In this document: piece by piece, positions 1-9,200 of the stretch
Layout: each line of letters opens with the position of its first letter
How positions within the stretch are numbered: the first letter of the stretch is position 1
DNA from: Acidisarcina sp.
Lineage (GTDB): Bacteria; Acidobacteriota; Terriglobia; Terriglobales; Acidobacteriaceae
Length of the DNA stretch: 64,000 nucleotides
Direction of reading: 5' to 3'
NCBI GenBank assembly: GCA_035539175.1
Contig: DATLIY010000007.1
Coordinates: forward strand, 434,001-498,000
Translations under genes and position numbers: made by a program
Notes under the pieces: model-generated
Databases searched by the model: none
Seen by the model: the letters and a program-made list of their open reading frames with translations, nothing else
Told to the model about the DNA's origin: nothing

Positions 1-2
1 TC

Positions 3-86
3 AACCCCATAAGGCTGGACGCGACGCGGTCACGGAGAATTCGAGAGCAGAGGCCCACCTCAAAAGATACAATCGCGATGTCATGA
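3..86 (+). CDS. possible 3' end of an upstream gene (partial)
   Basis: An open frame enters from the left edge and ends at a TGA (84-86) that overlaps the ATG of the next gene as ATGA. The visible 27 codons encode a basic, unremarkable tail ending in KDTIAMS. The next gene has no clear SD sequence, which would fit translational coupling to this frame. The region is also open in the frame of the next gene, so coding status is not proven. No function can be assigned. Confidence 0.3.
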   Translation, partial: NPIRLDATRSRRIREQRPTSKDTIAMS

Positions 87-1843
87 ACAGGCTCCTATGG
101 ATCGCGCTGATGGCGGGAATAGCAGTGCCGGGCGCATCTGCGCAGAACGCTACTTCGAACCAGACTCCGGCCCTGCAATCCGCAGGCGTTGCCTTCCGCG
201 CGGGAACAGCGGCAATACAACGGAATGACCTGGCCAAGGCGCACGCGGAGTTCGCGAAGGTTGTGCGTCTTGCGCCCAAAATCGCAGCAGGCCACAGCGC
301 CCTTGGGGCCGTCCTGCTGGCGGAAGGTGATACAGCGGGCGCCATTGCCGAACTGGAGAAGGCCCACAAAATTGACCCCAAAGACACCGCCGCCACGATT
401 AACCTGGCAACGGCCTATTGCAGGCAGAACTCCTACCCACAAGCGGTAGAGCTATTCCGCGGGCTGACAGCAGGAAACGTGACGCTCTCTCCGGACGAGT
501 TGGCCATCTATGCGCGGGCTTTGGACGGCACCGGAGATGCTCCACAGGCAGAAAGCAAGCTGAGAGAGGCGGTTGCTGCGGCTCCCGACAGCGCCGTGCT
601 GCACGACAACCTCGGCACTATCCTCGCGGAACAGAAGCGCTTTCCCGAAGCAGAGCGCGAATTCACCACAGCAATCACGCGCGACGAAAACTCGGCTGCT
701 TTCCATGCGCATCTCGGATCGTTGTTTCTGGAGGAGGGGAGGCTCCAGGAAGCAGTCACGCAGCTAACCACCGCCGTTCATCTCAACCCTGACGACTTCG
801 AAGCAAATCTGCAACTTGGCAAAGCACTGCAGTCTGCGGGCGACGATGATCCTGCCATCGCACGGCTACGTCACGCGGTGGAAGTGGACAAAAAATCGAT
901 CGATGCAAAGTATTACCTCGCTCTCGCTCTTCAAAGTCATGGCGACATTCCGGAAGCGTTGCCCTTGCTGCAACAAGTCGTGGCCGCGCGACCGGAAGAC
1001 GCCGCCGCTCTGACAAACCTGGGGCTCGCGTTGGTTCAGTCGGGCAAGGCCAAGGAGGCGACTCCTATCTATCAGCGTGCGCTTCGCTTGAATCCGAAGG
1101 ACCCAGTCTTGCGCCAGAATATGGGGGTCGCAGCACTGCAGCAGAGCGATCTGGATGGAGCGATTCAACACTTCCAGGCGGGCCTGGCCATCACGCCCGA
1201 GAGTCCCCAGCTACACTACGACCTGGGACTGGCGTTGAAGCTCAAAGATAGGATTGCAGATGCGATCCCCGAGTTTGAGCTTGCTGCAAAGGAAGATCCC
1301 AGTCTTCCTGATCCGCCCTACACTCTGGGTATCCTCTACATGCAGATGGGCAAATTCGAAGACTCAGCGCGAGAACTGCAGAAAGCGCTCGCCTTACGGC
1401 CGGGGAACGGAGATGCATGGTCCATCCTGGGGAGCGTCTATAAGCAGATGGAGGAGCCGGCGAAGGCCATCGATGCTCTTCATCACGCCATCGCTCTCCT
1501 TCCGAGCCAGCCAAGCCCGCATATCACGCTCGCAGCGATTCTTGCCGAGCAGGGAGACAAGACAGCGGCAGCAGCAGAACGCAAGACAGCCGCGGATTTA
1601 AGCCGCGTAGCCGTCGCTCATCAACGGGCTTCCTTTGCACTGCAGAGTGGCAAGTTGCTCCGCCAGCGAGGGCAACTTGCGGAAGCATTTCAGCAGTTGC
1701 AAATGGCAGTCGCAGCCGATCCAAACAACGCAGCGGTGCATCGCGAGCTAGCAATGATTCTTCAGGCGCAGGGCAAGAGCGCTGACGCTGCTGTGGAGAG
1801 AAATAAGGCAGACACCCTGGATCCCGATGGCAAGACGCCATAA
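83..1843 (+). CDS. secreted tetratricopeptide-repeat (TPR) protein
   Basis: The 586-residue product starts with a signal peptide (MNRLLWIALMAGIAVPGASAQ, cleavage likely after ASA) and is otherwise an almost continuous array of about fifteen 34-residue TPR units from residue 30 to the end, seen as the recurring pattern of small residues, a LG or LA pair and a closing proline. TPR arrays bind other proteins; no catalytic domain is present. It probably acts in the periplasm or is exported. The chosen start overlaps an upstream stop and gives an intact signal peptide. It is followed after a short gap by an FG-GAP/ASPIC-UnbV protein on the same strand, a pairing often seen in Acidobacteria, which suggests the two work together. 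The exact role is unknown. Confidence 0.85.
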   Translation: MNRLLWIALMAGIAVPGASAQNATSNQTPALQSAGVAFRAGTAAIQRNDLAKAHAEFAKVVRLAPKIAAGHSALGAVLLAEGDTAGAIAELEKAHKIDPKDTAATINLATAYCRQNSYPQAVELFRGLTAGNVTLSPDELAIYARALDGTGDAPQAESKLREAVAAAPDSAVLHDNLGTILAEQKRFPEAEREFTTAITRDENSAAFHAHLGSLFLEEGRLQEAVTQLTTAVHLNPDDFEANLQLGKALQSAGDDDPAIARLRHAVEVDKKSIDAKYYLALALQSHGDIPEALPLLQQVVAARPEDAAALTNLGLALVQSGKAKEATPIYQRALRLNPKDPVLRQNMGVAALQQSDLDGAIQHFQAGLAITPESPQLHYDLGLALKLKDRIADAIPEFELAAKEDPSLPDPPYTLGILYMQMGKFEDSARELQKALALRPGNGDAWSILGSVYKQMEEPAKAIDALHHAIALLPSQPSPHITLAAILAEQGDKTAAAAERKTAADLSRVAVAHQRASFALQSGKLLRQRGQLAEAFQQLQMAVAADPNNAAVHRELAMILQAQGKSADAAVERNKADTLDPDGKTP

Positions 1844-1997
1844 AGAAACCCAGCCACGATGAGGGATTGCAGTGCGGTCGAAGCCCGCTCCGGCATGGCC
1901 CCTGTCGAAGATTGTAGGAGTCATTTGCGTCCCATATACTCATGGTGCTTGCAGATGGAGTTTTTGGTTTAGCCTTGGTAGTCGGGGAGTAGAGCCT

Positions 1998-3881
1998 TTG
2001 ATCTGGAGTCGCCGCGGGTTCCTTCGTTCACTTTCCAGCACGGCTCTGGTGCTCTCCCTGGAAGACGTCCTGGCGCTGGCCATGCCGCCGCAGATGGGCC
2101 AGACCATGGGGCAAACTATGGGCCAGACAATGGGGCAGCAGATAGGCGCGCGTCCCACCTACGATGCCAAGCCTCGTCCCGTTCCCAAAGTACTTCCTTC
2201 TCCGGTGGCAGGCACGCCCCTGGGCGTGAGCTTTCTGGATGTCGCCCGGCAATCGGGGCTGAACGCAAAAACTATTTTTGGCGGCGAACACCGGAACAAG
2301 TATCTGTTAGAAACTACCGGATGCGGCGTAGCTTTCTACGATTATGACCACGATGACTGGCTGGATATCTTTCTGGTGAACGGCACTCGTATTGAGGGCT
2401 TTCCCAAAGGCCAGGAGCCGGTGTGCCATCTCTTCAAAAACAATCGCGACGGCACATTCACCGACGTTACGCTGAAGGCGGGACTGGCCCGCGCGGGCTG
2501 GGGGCAAGCCTGTTGCGTGGGCGACTACAACAACGATGGATGGGACGACCTCTTCATCAGCTACTACGGCCAGAACGCACTCTACCGCAACAACGGCGAC
2601 GGAACCTTTACCGATGTGACGGAGAAGGCGGGATTGCTGCAATCGCGGACCCACTGGAACTCGGGATGCGCATTTCTGGACTACGATCGCGATGGCCACC
2701 TGGACCTGTTCGTCGCCAACTACATCGATTTCGATATTAAGACGGCTCCGATTCCTGAGGCTGCTGGCTGCACTTACAAGGGCATCCAGGTAGCATGCGG
2801 ACCTCCCGGGTTACAGGGCGCGCAGAACATTCTGTACCACAACAACGGGGATGGAACCTTCTCCGATGTGTCGCAGAAGAGCGGCATGTGGGACACCATT
2901 GGCACCTATGGACTCAGTGTCGCGGTGGCGGATCTGGATAACGATGGATGGCCGGATATCTATGTCGCCAATGACTCGACCGCGGCGACGCTCTACATGA
3001 ACCAGAGGAATGGCACCTTCAAGGATGTGGCCATTGAAGCGGGTGTAGCCTTCTCGCCGGATGGCAAGCCGCAGGCCGGCATGGGAGTCTCCATCGGAGA
3101 CTTCAACCGCGATGGTCTGCCGGATATTGTGAAGACAAACTTCGCCGGCGATACGGATTCGCTGTACCAGAACCTCGGGGACGGGACATTCGAGGATCAC
3201 ACCTACCTTGCCGGAATGGGCCTGAACACACGGCTTCTGGGTTGGGGCGTGGGCTTTTTTGACATGGATAACGATGGCTGGCTGGACATCCTGATGTCGA
3301 ATGGCCACGTGTATCCCGAGGTAGATGGTACGCAGGTAGATGCTCCTTATGCGCAGCAGAAGTATCTCTATCGCAACTTGCGCAATGGGCAGTTTGAAGA
3401 CGTAACCGCACTTGGCGGACCGGGAATCAAAGAACCAGCCCCCGCGCGAGGCTGCGCCTTCGGCGACTTTGATAATGATGGCGACGTGGACATCGTGGTG
3501 AATTGCGTGAACGCCTACCCGCAGCTCCTGCGTTGCGACTCTACCCTGAACCGCAACTGGATCAAGATTCGAACCGTGGGAACGAAGTCGAACCGCACGG
3601 GTATTGGCGCAAAGATCAAAGTGACCGGGCAATTATCCGAGGGTAAGAAGCCAGTGGTGCAGATTGAAGAGGTTCGCAGCGGAGGCAGCTACTACTCACA
3701 GAATGATTTGCGAATTCACTTTGGACTGGATACGTCGACCAAAGCTGATGTCGAGATCTCATGGCCATCGGGACACACAGATGCGCTGAAAGACCTTGCG
3801 GCGAATCGGCTCTATGTGATTCAGGAAGGCGGCAAGATTCTGAAGTCCGATGCGCTGCGCGGAAGCTCCGGCACGAAGTAG
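1998..3881 (+). CDS. Tat-exported FG-GAP/VCBS repeat protein with ASPIC/UnbV domain (CRTAC1-like)
   Basis: I place the start at TTG 1998: GGGGAG lies 8 bases upstream, and the product then opens with a textbook twin-arginine signal (MIWSRRGFLRSLSSTALVLS). A GTG at 1872 is in frame but would bury that signal. The 627-residue protein carries at least seven calcium-binding-type FG-GAP motifs of the form DxDxDGxxD (for example DYNNDGWDDLF, DLDNDGWPDIY, DFDNDGDVDIV) from about residue 115, forming a beta-propeller. An ASPIC/UnbV domain follows at about 520-620 (NWIKIRTVG to VEISWPSG). Such proteins are exported adhesion or carbohydrate-binding proteins; none has a proven enzymatic role. A short MGQT repeat lies after the signal peptide. 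It follows a TPR protein on the same strand. Confidence 0.88.
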   Translation: MIWSRRGFLRSLSSTALVLSLEDVLALAMPPQMGQTMGQTMGQTMGQQIGARPTYDAKPRPVPKVLPSPVAGTPLGVSFLDVARQSGLNAKTIFGGEHRNKYLLETTGCGVAFYDYDHDDWLDIFLVNGTRIEGFPKGQEPVCHLFKNNRDGTFTDVTLKAGLARAGWGQACCVGDYNNDGWDDLFISYYGQNALYRNNGDGTFTDVTEKAGLLQSRTHWNSGCAFLDYDRDGHLDLFVANYIDFDIKTAPIPEAAGCTYKGIQVACGPPGLQGAQNILYHNNGDGTFSDVSQKSGMWDTIGTYGLSVAVADLDNDGWPDIYVANDSTAATLYMNQRNGTFKDVAIEAGVAFSPDGKPQAGMGVSIGDFNRDGLPDIVKTNFAGDTDSLYQNLGDGTFEDHTYLAGMGLNTRLLGWGVGFFDMDNDGWLDILMSNGHVYPEVDGTQVDAPYAQQKYLYRNLRNGQFEDVTALGGPGIKEPAPARGCAFGDFDNDGDVDIVVNCVNAYPQLLRCDSTLNRNWIKIRTVGTKSNRTGIGAKIKVTGQLSEGKKPVVQIEEVRSGGSYYSQNDLRIHFGLDTSTKADVEISWPSGHTDALKDLAANRLYVIQEGGKILKSDALRGSSGTK

Positions 3882-3891
3882 GATCGCGTCA

Positions 3892-4980
3892 TCAACGAGC
3901 GGGGTCTTGAACGGACCTCCCCCCGGATTGCAGCCTTTGCCCCAGTGCGGCCTCGCGATCAGCGTCTTCGGTTCGGCCCATCATGCGGTAGGCCTGCCCC
4001 AGCAGGCTATGCGTCATAAAGTTCGATGGGTCCATGCGGGCCGCTCGCTCCAGATAACTCGTAGCACCTGCGGGATCCTGACGTTTGAGCAGCACTTTGC
4101 CCATGAGGATGAACGGTCCCGTCGAGTTGGGTTCGAGCAGCATGGCCTGCTCTAACGCCTGCTGAGCTTTCTGATAGTCACCGGAGCGAGTATACGCATC
4201 CCCAAGACGATCGTAGATTCCACCGTAGAGCGGATTGAGAGCCCGCTCTTTCTCGAATTCTGTAACGGCTTCAGCCAATTGCTGATTCGCGAGCGATATC
4301 TCACCAAGCAGTTGATGAGTCAGCGGCAGATTGGGATTTAACTCGACGGCCTTCCTGGCAAACTGCTGCGCCGGCGGCAAGACCTCGCGACGCAACAACA
4401 TGCGCCCCGCAAGTTGGTAGGCTGCTGCCGAATCCGGCTCAAATCCATACTGACGCGCAAAGGCGTGCCGCGCATCGTCGTAGCGACGCACATCGATATA
4501 ACACAGCGCCAGCACATAACTGGGATCGACCTTTGTGTTGGGCGACCAGGTGTGCAGACCTTCAAGAACAGGTATGGCTTCGGCAGATCTCCCCAGGCGA
4601 AAGAGAGTAAGACCGCGCATCTCCGCGGCTTCAACATCCTTGCTATCTTGCTGCAGAGCCGTAGCAAGCGCGCGGTCTGCTTCAGGAAATTTATTCTGCG
4701 CATAGAACGCGACACCGCGCAGACGCTCCACGCCTGCCGGTTCAGGATGCCGCGCGGCCAGCAGGTCAAGCTGCCGGAGCGCCTCCGTCACATGGCCCTT
4801 ATCAATCAATGCGCGCAGGGCAGGAAGATCCGCCTCTCCCGCTGCCCCACTTGCGGCAGAAGACGATTGCTGCCCCGGCATGCTGTTGACAGACACGCAG
4901 AGCAATGCGAAGAAAAACGACACGCGTATTCCGAGGAAAGCCCGCTTCCCTGCCTTGCCGCAACGGCCGCGTTCCATCAT
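3892..4980 (-). CDS. secreted TPR protein
   Basis: The 362-residue product begins at ATG 4980, which overlaps the stop of the upstream glycosidase gene as ATGA, so the two are translationally coupled. A longer in-frame start at 5064 would lie deep inside that gene. A basic N-terminus and hydrophobic segment (GIRVSFFFALLCVSVNSMPGQ) form a signal peptide. The rest is eight or nine TPR units, the clearest near the C-terminus (GGIYDRLGDAYTRSGDYQKA and GPFILMGKVLLKRQDPAGA). It is probably a periplasmic partner of the GH130-like enzyme or of other exported proteins encoded here. It converges with the FG-GAP gene, with 10 bases between stops. No specific function can be given. Confidence 0.85.
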   Translation of the reverse strand: MMERGRCGKAGKRAFLGIRVSFFFALLCVSVNSMPGQQSSSAASGAAGEADLPALRALIDKGHVTEALRQLDLLAARHPEPAGVERLRGVAFYAQNKFPEADRALATALQQDSKDVEAAEMRGLTLFRLGRSAEAIPVLEGLHTWSPNTKVDPSYVLALCYIDVRRYDDARHAFARQYGFEPDSAAAYQLAGRMLLRREVLPPAQQFARKAVELNPNLPLTHQLLGEISLANQQLAEAVTEFEKERALNPLYGGIYDRLGDAYTRSGDYQKAQQALEQAMLLEPNSTGPFILMGKVLLKRQDPAGATSYLERAARMDPSNFMTHSLLGQAYRMMGRTEDADREAALGQRLQSGGRSVQDPAR

Positions 4981-6152
4981 CGCTTTACCTGCTTTGGCTG
5001 ATCTGCCATTGGTGCCACAGCAACTCCTACCATAGAGTCTGCACAGCCATAGTAGAGAAACCACTTTCCTTGAAATGCAACCAGCCCTTCGGCAAAGGTA
5101 GTACCGGCGACATACTGGCCTGTCTTTTCGTACGGCATCTCCGGCTTCAGAAAGGGAGAGTCGGCTCGTGCGGCCAGCCTTGCGGGATCGTCGCTGCGGA
5201 AGAGTGCCTGCCCCGCGGCATAGGCATTGGCGCCCAGAGCGGGATCTCCCGACTCGGGATCATTTTTGCCGTTGTAGAGAACCACGATTCCCTCTCTGGT
5301 TAAAACGGGCGGCGGACCAACTTCGGGAAAGCCGCTGTCAAAATGCCCGGCTCTTTTCTTCAGCACAGCGACTAACTCACCGGAGGCATCCTCCACCGGA
5401 GTCCAATGAAGCAGATCCAAAGATGTAGCTAAGTGGACCTCGCCTTCTCCCCAATACATCCAGTATTTTCCGTGGATCTTTGCGGCCTTAAGACGCCCAT
5501 CCTGCAATCTAGTTACGATGCCACCCGACTTATATTTCAGATTTGCATACTTCCCACCCATCGCCGAAAGAAAGGCGGGACCGTGTTTCTCCCAGTGGAG
5601 CAGGTCTTTGGAGCTTGCAATGCCGATGGAGTAGGTAATTCGATTCCACTGCGTATAGGTCAGCACATAGGTTCCGTCTTCACCTTCTACAATGCGCGGA
5701 TCTTCCACTCCTCCAGGCCACTCGCGCTCCTTTTGCGTATCGTTCACGGGATAGAAGACTGGAACCGCGCGGCGCTGGAAGTGGATGCCATCTGAGCTCT
5801 CCGCCAAGCCAAGGCGGGATGTATGCCCACCGATTGCGAGTTCGCCAGTATTATCTTCCGCGCGATAGAGGACATATACCTTGCCCTGGCGAACGACTGC
5901 GCCGGGATTGAAGGTATGCAGCGCCTCCCATTGGACAGGAGCTTTGCGTATCGGGTCGTTAAACAGGCTATCCGGTCGCGGAGCCATCACCGGGTTTCCC
6001 TGCGATGGCCTGAGGAATGGGCCTAGACTCCAACCTGCGGCGGCTGAACTCTGCATTGCGATTGAAGTCGCAGCGATGGCCAATGTCGCCAAGAGTGCAG
6101 AGACAGATACCTTACGAGTTATTCGAGGCATGTTTTTGCCGAATCCTGCCAT
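4977..6152 (-). CDS. exported GH130-like beta-mannosidase or mannoside phosphorylase
   Basis: The 391-residue product has an N-terminal signal or anchor (SALLATLAIAATSIAMQSSAAAG) and a five-bladed beta-propeller of the GH130/DUF377 type. FNPGAVVRQGKVYVLYRAED (residues 81-100) and GGVEDPRI (147-154) match the conserved substrate-binding and acid Asp motifs; YNGKND and LYYGCADS near the end match the last blades. Family members are phosphorylases or hydrolases of beta-mannosides. Export argues for a hydrolase, since phosphorolysis is usually cytoplasmic; this is inference. A second ATG 21 bases in (6131) would also work. It lies downstream of the receptor gene but behind a strong terminator, so it may be expressed separately. 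Its stop overlaps the following TPR gene. Confidence 0.8.
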   Translation of the reverse strand: MAGFGKNMPRITRKVSVSALLATLAIAATSIAMQSSAAAGWSLGPFLRPSQGNPVMAPRPDSLFNDPIRKAPVQWEALHTFNPGAVVRQGKVYVLYRAEDNTGELAIGGHTSRLGLAESSDGIHFQRRAVPVFYPVNDTQKEREWPGGVEDPRIVEGEDGTYVLTYTQWNRITYSIGIASSKDLLHWEKHGPAFLSAMGGKYANLKYKSGGIVTRLQDGRLKAAKIHGKYWMYWGEGEVHLATSLDLLHWTPVEDASGELVAVLKKRAGHFDSGFPEVGPPPVLTREGIVVLYNGKNDPESGDPALGANAYAAGQALFRSDDPARLAARADSPFLKPEMPYEKTGQYVAGTTFAEGLVAFQGKWFLYYGCADSMVGVAVAPMADQPKQVKR

Positions 6153-6216
6153 GCGGCCTCAAGAGCGAGTGAGAAAAACAAACTCCATCCTATTCGCCCA
6201 GGCATGCGCATGAAAA

Positions 6217-6246
6217 GAGCGAGGGGAGCAGATGCTCCCCTCGCTC
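6217..6246 (-). terminator. rho-independent terminator of the Oar-like receptor gene
   Basis: A perfect 14-bp inverted repeat (GAGCGAGGGGAGCA and its complement) with a 2-base loop lies 21 bases after the receptor stop. Read on the minus strand it is followed at once by TTTTCA. It separates the receptor from the glycosidase gene downstream. Confidence 0.8.
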
Positions 6247-6267
6247 AGGTTCGAGTTCACTTGAGCG

Positions 6268-9200
6268 TTAGAACTGCACACGCAAAGAGAACTGGAGTTG
6301 ACGTGGGGAGGCCCCAGGCGCCTGACTGCTGATGTACTGCGGTCCCTGATCGAGCGTGCCACTTGGCAGCGCGAGGTTGATGTGGTTGAAGACATTGAAC
6401 GCATCCATGCGGAACTGGGCAAGAACACTTTCGTAAATCGGGAAATTCTTCTGCACAGCGAGATCCGTGTTGAAGAACTCCGGTCCGAAAGCATCATTCC
6501 GTCCAGCCGTACCGATTGTGTCTAAAGCCGCATAGGTGAACCCGGGCGGCAGCGAACCGTTCGGTGCGTCAAAGAATTTGTGGCGATGGGTTTGGGCATT
6601 GTAACCGCCCAGGCTGACATTCAGGTTCTTACCACTGCCATTGGGATAGCACGGCACCGATCCTGGAATCTTGCAGCCTGAATCCGACAACGTAAATGGC
6701 AGGCCGCTGGACCAGTTCATGACTGGACTGATCTGCCACCCACCGATGATTTCATCGACGACACCCGGAACATTCGAAGCGAACTGCTTGTTGCGGCCGA
6801 ATGGCAGCTGATACAAGCCATACAGGACAAGCTGCTGCTCGCGGATATCGTTGTTGCGTCCCTTCTGGGCATTCCTTTGCCAGGTGACAAACTGGTTCCC
6901 ATAGTCGATACCGCGTTGCCATGCATAGTTAGCAGTGAGAGAAAGTCCCTTCGACATCTGCTTAGCGACAGTAACCTGGAGAGCACTGAAATGGCTATCC
7001 TGGTCGTTGCCGTAGTAGCTGATCCCGTTTGTCCAGCCACATCTGCCAGGGGTGATGCCGTGCTCCGGATCGAGCGGAACAGCATAAGCCGGATCCTGGC
7101 AGGCTGGCAAGGATAGGCCGTAATAGCGGGACAGGTAGTTTGTATTCGACGTGCCACCGTTTGCCGAAATTCCGATGATGCCGTTGGAGCGAGGAGCTAC
7201 CACGCCATTCGCCGGATTATCCGCAGATGGAACAAGAGGATCGAAGTGCAACGCATTGCCGGTCACGCTGTATTGCGGCGGCAGGTTGATGGCAGCTTCA
7301 TTTGGATTTGTGTTGTTGCCGTCCCCGGCGCTTAGTGTGTGCGTTCCCTTGTTGGCAACGTATGCCAGAGTTACCGATAACGTTGGCGTAAGCGAATGCT
7401 GAACACTCAGGTTCCATGCGTCCACCGTTGGCATGCGCATGGTGGTGGGACGAGCCTTCGGACTGACTGCATATCCGGGAGCGGGAAGCAACCCGTTCGA
7501 AGGAACAGTTGGGAAGGTTGCGGCTACGGGACCATCCGACAGCTTGAATACGGAGCCCGTTGGCGACCCGGTGTTCAGGCTTTGAGTGGCCAGTATCGGC
7601 AGATTCTGGGTAACCACATGACCGAACATGGATCCGAACACGCCGATATCGAAGCTCCGCCCGTAACCCATGCGGATCACAGTTTTTGGATCGAGCTGAT
7701 ATGCAATTCCAACACGCGGATTGAGCGGGAAGCTTGCCGGGCTCCATCCCATATTGAGCGGCACTTTGCCGACTCCAGCGACGTGAAGGTATCCGGTCTT
7801 GAGATCCATCAATGCGCCGTTGGCTGTTCCGTTCACTCTTTCTGGTGCGTAGTACTCATACCGCAGGCCGTAGTTCACGGTAAGAGCATTGGTCATGCGC
7901 CAGGTGTCCTGGACGTAGAAGAAGTCTCGCGGTTGAAACTCCTTCGCGTTTGTCTTGGTGCTTACATAGCGGCCAAAAGAGGTGACGTCGCCCAGCACAA
8001 ACGTCGCGAATCCAAGCCCTGTCCCTGAACCGGCCACGCCATTCGATGATGGGCCAGTGCCAAAGGACAGCAGACCAGTACGGTCATTGTCGCTGGGGAA
8101 TCTAAGGTTGCGTGCGTAACGGATATCCGCACCGAACTTCAACGAGTGGTTACCAATAATCTTGGTCCAATTGTTGACGATCTGCCCCTGGTCTTCTTTT
8201 TCAATTAGTGGGCAGTTGCAGCGCGTGATGTTGAGGCCCGACCCGTATTGCGCACCGGCAGCCTGAGAGTTGCTGGGACCACCGAACGAGCCGACGTCTG
8301 TAATGTTGAACCCGGGAGCGCCAGTCGTTGTAGTGTCCAAGTTCAGGCCTGGGATGCCCAGGTTCTTCGCAAACGGCGTGCCGGCATCGTACTTGCTGTC
8401 GATCACGTTGTAGCGGTAATAGCCGAGCCGGACGTCCGTCAGCAGCGTTGAGGTAACGGCGATGTCTACGCCGAGCGCAACGCTGTCATCCGCACCCGAG
8501 GAGTTGCCACCATAATTGCCCAGGCCGGTTCCTGCACCGCCTGCGGCGCCAAAGAGAGTCTTGCCCGAAAGCACACTGGTAAAGCGGCTGAAGCGACCAA
8601 ACACATGCGTCTTGGTATTCGCTTGATAATCACCGCGGACGTCCCACTGGTTGTCATTGAACAGGCCCGTGCCGCTACCCGCGAAGTTGCTCTTCAACCC
8701 ATTGAGATTGCCCTGGGTATTCGGAGCATAGGGTTGCAGCAGCTTCAGCAATGCCAGCGCCTGCGGTGAAAGTTGCGAGGCTGGAATCACATCGGACGGA
8801 TAACGGGAAGGACCTCCTTGATAAATTCCCGCAGTGGCGCCTGCAGCCACGTATTCGCTGAAGTCGCATCCGGCGATACCACTGGGACTGGTCTGCTGTC
8901 CGAGGCAAGTGGATATCAGGTACTTCGAAGGCACCGTCATAGTGGCCGATGTACCAACCTTCTGACGTACGCCCTGGTAGTCACCGAAGAAGAATACTTT
9001 GTCCTTGAGAATCGGACCGCCGATCGAACCGCCGAATTGATTTTTCAAGGCTGAAGGAAAGATCGTGTTCGTAATCTTGCCGTCGGGTCCTGGATTCTGC
9101 GTGAAGGGGTCTCTGGCCAGATTCGCCGCACTTTCGCGAAAATCAAAAATAGATCCATGGAACTTGTTAGTGCCCGACTTGGTCTGCGCCGTCACGATGG

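Noticed and set aside
1872-1997. Longer GTG start (1872) for the FG-GAP protein
   Set aside because: It would put 42 residues before the twin-arginine motif and has a poorer SD than TTG 1998.
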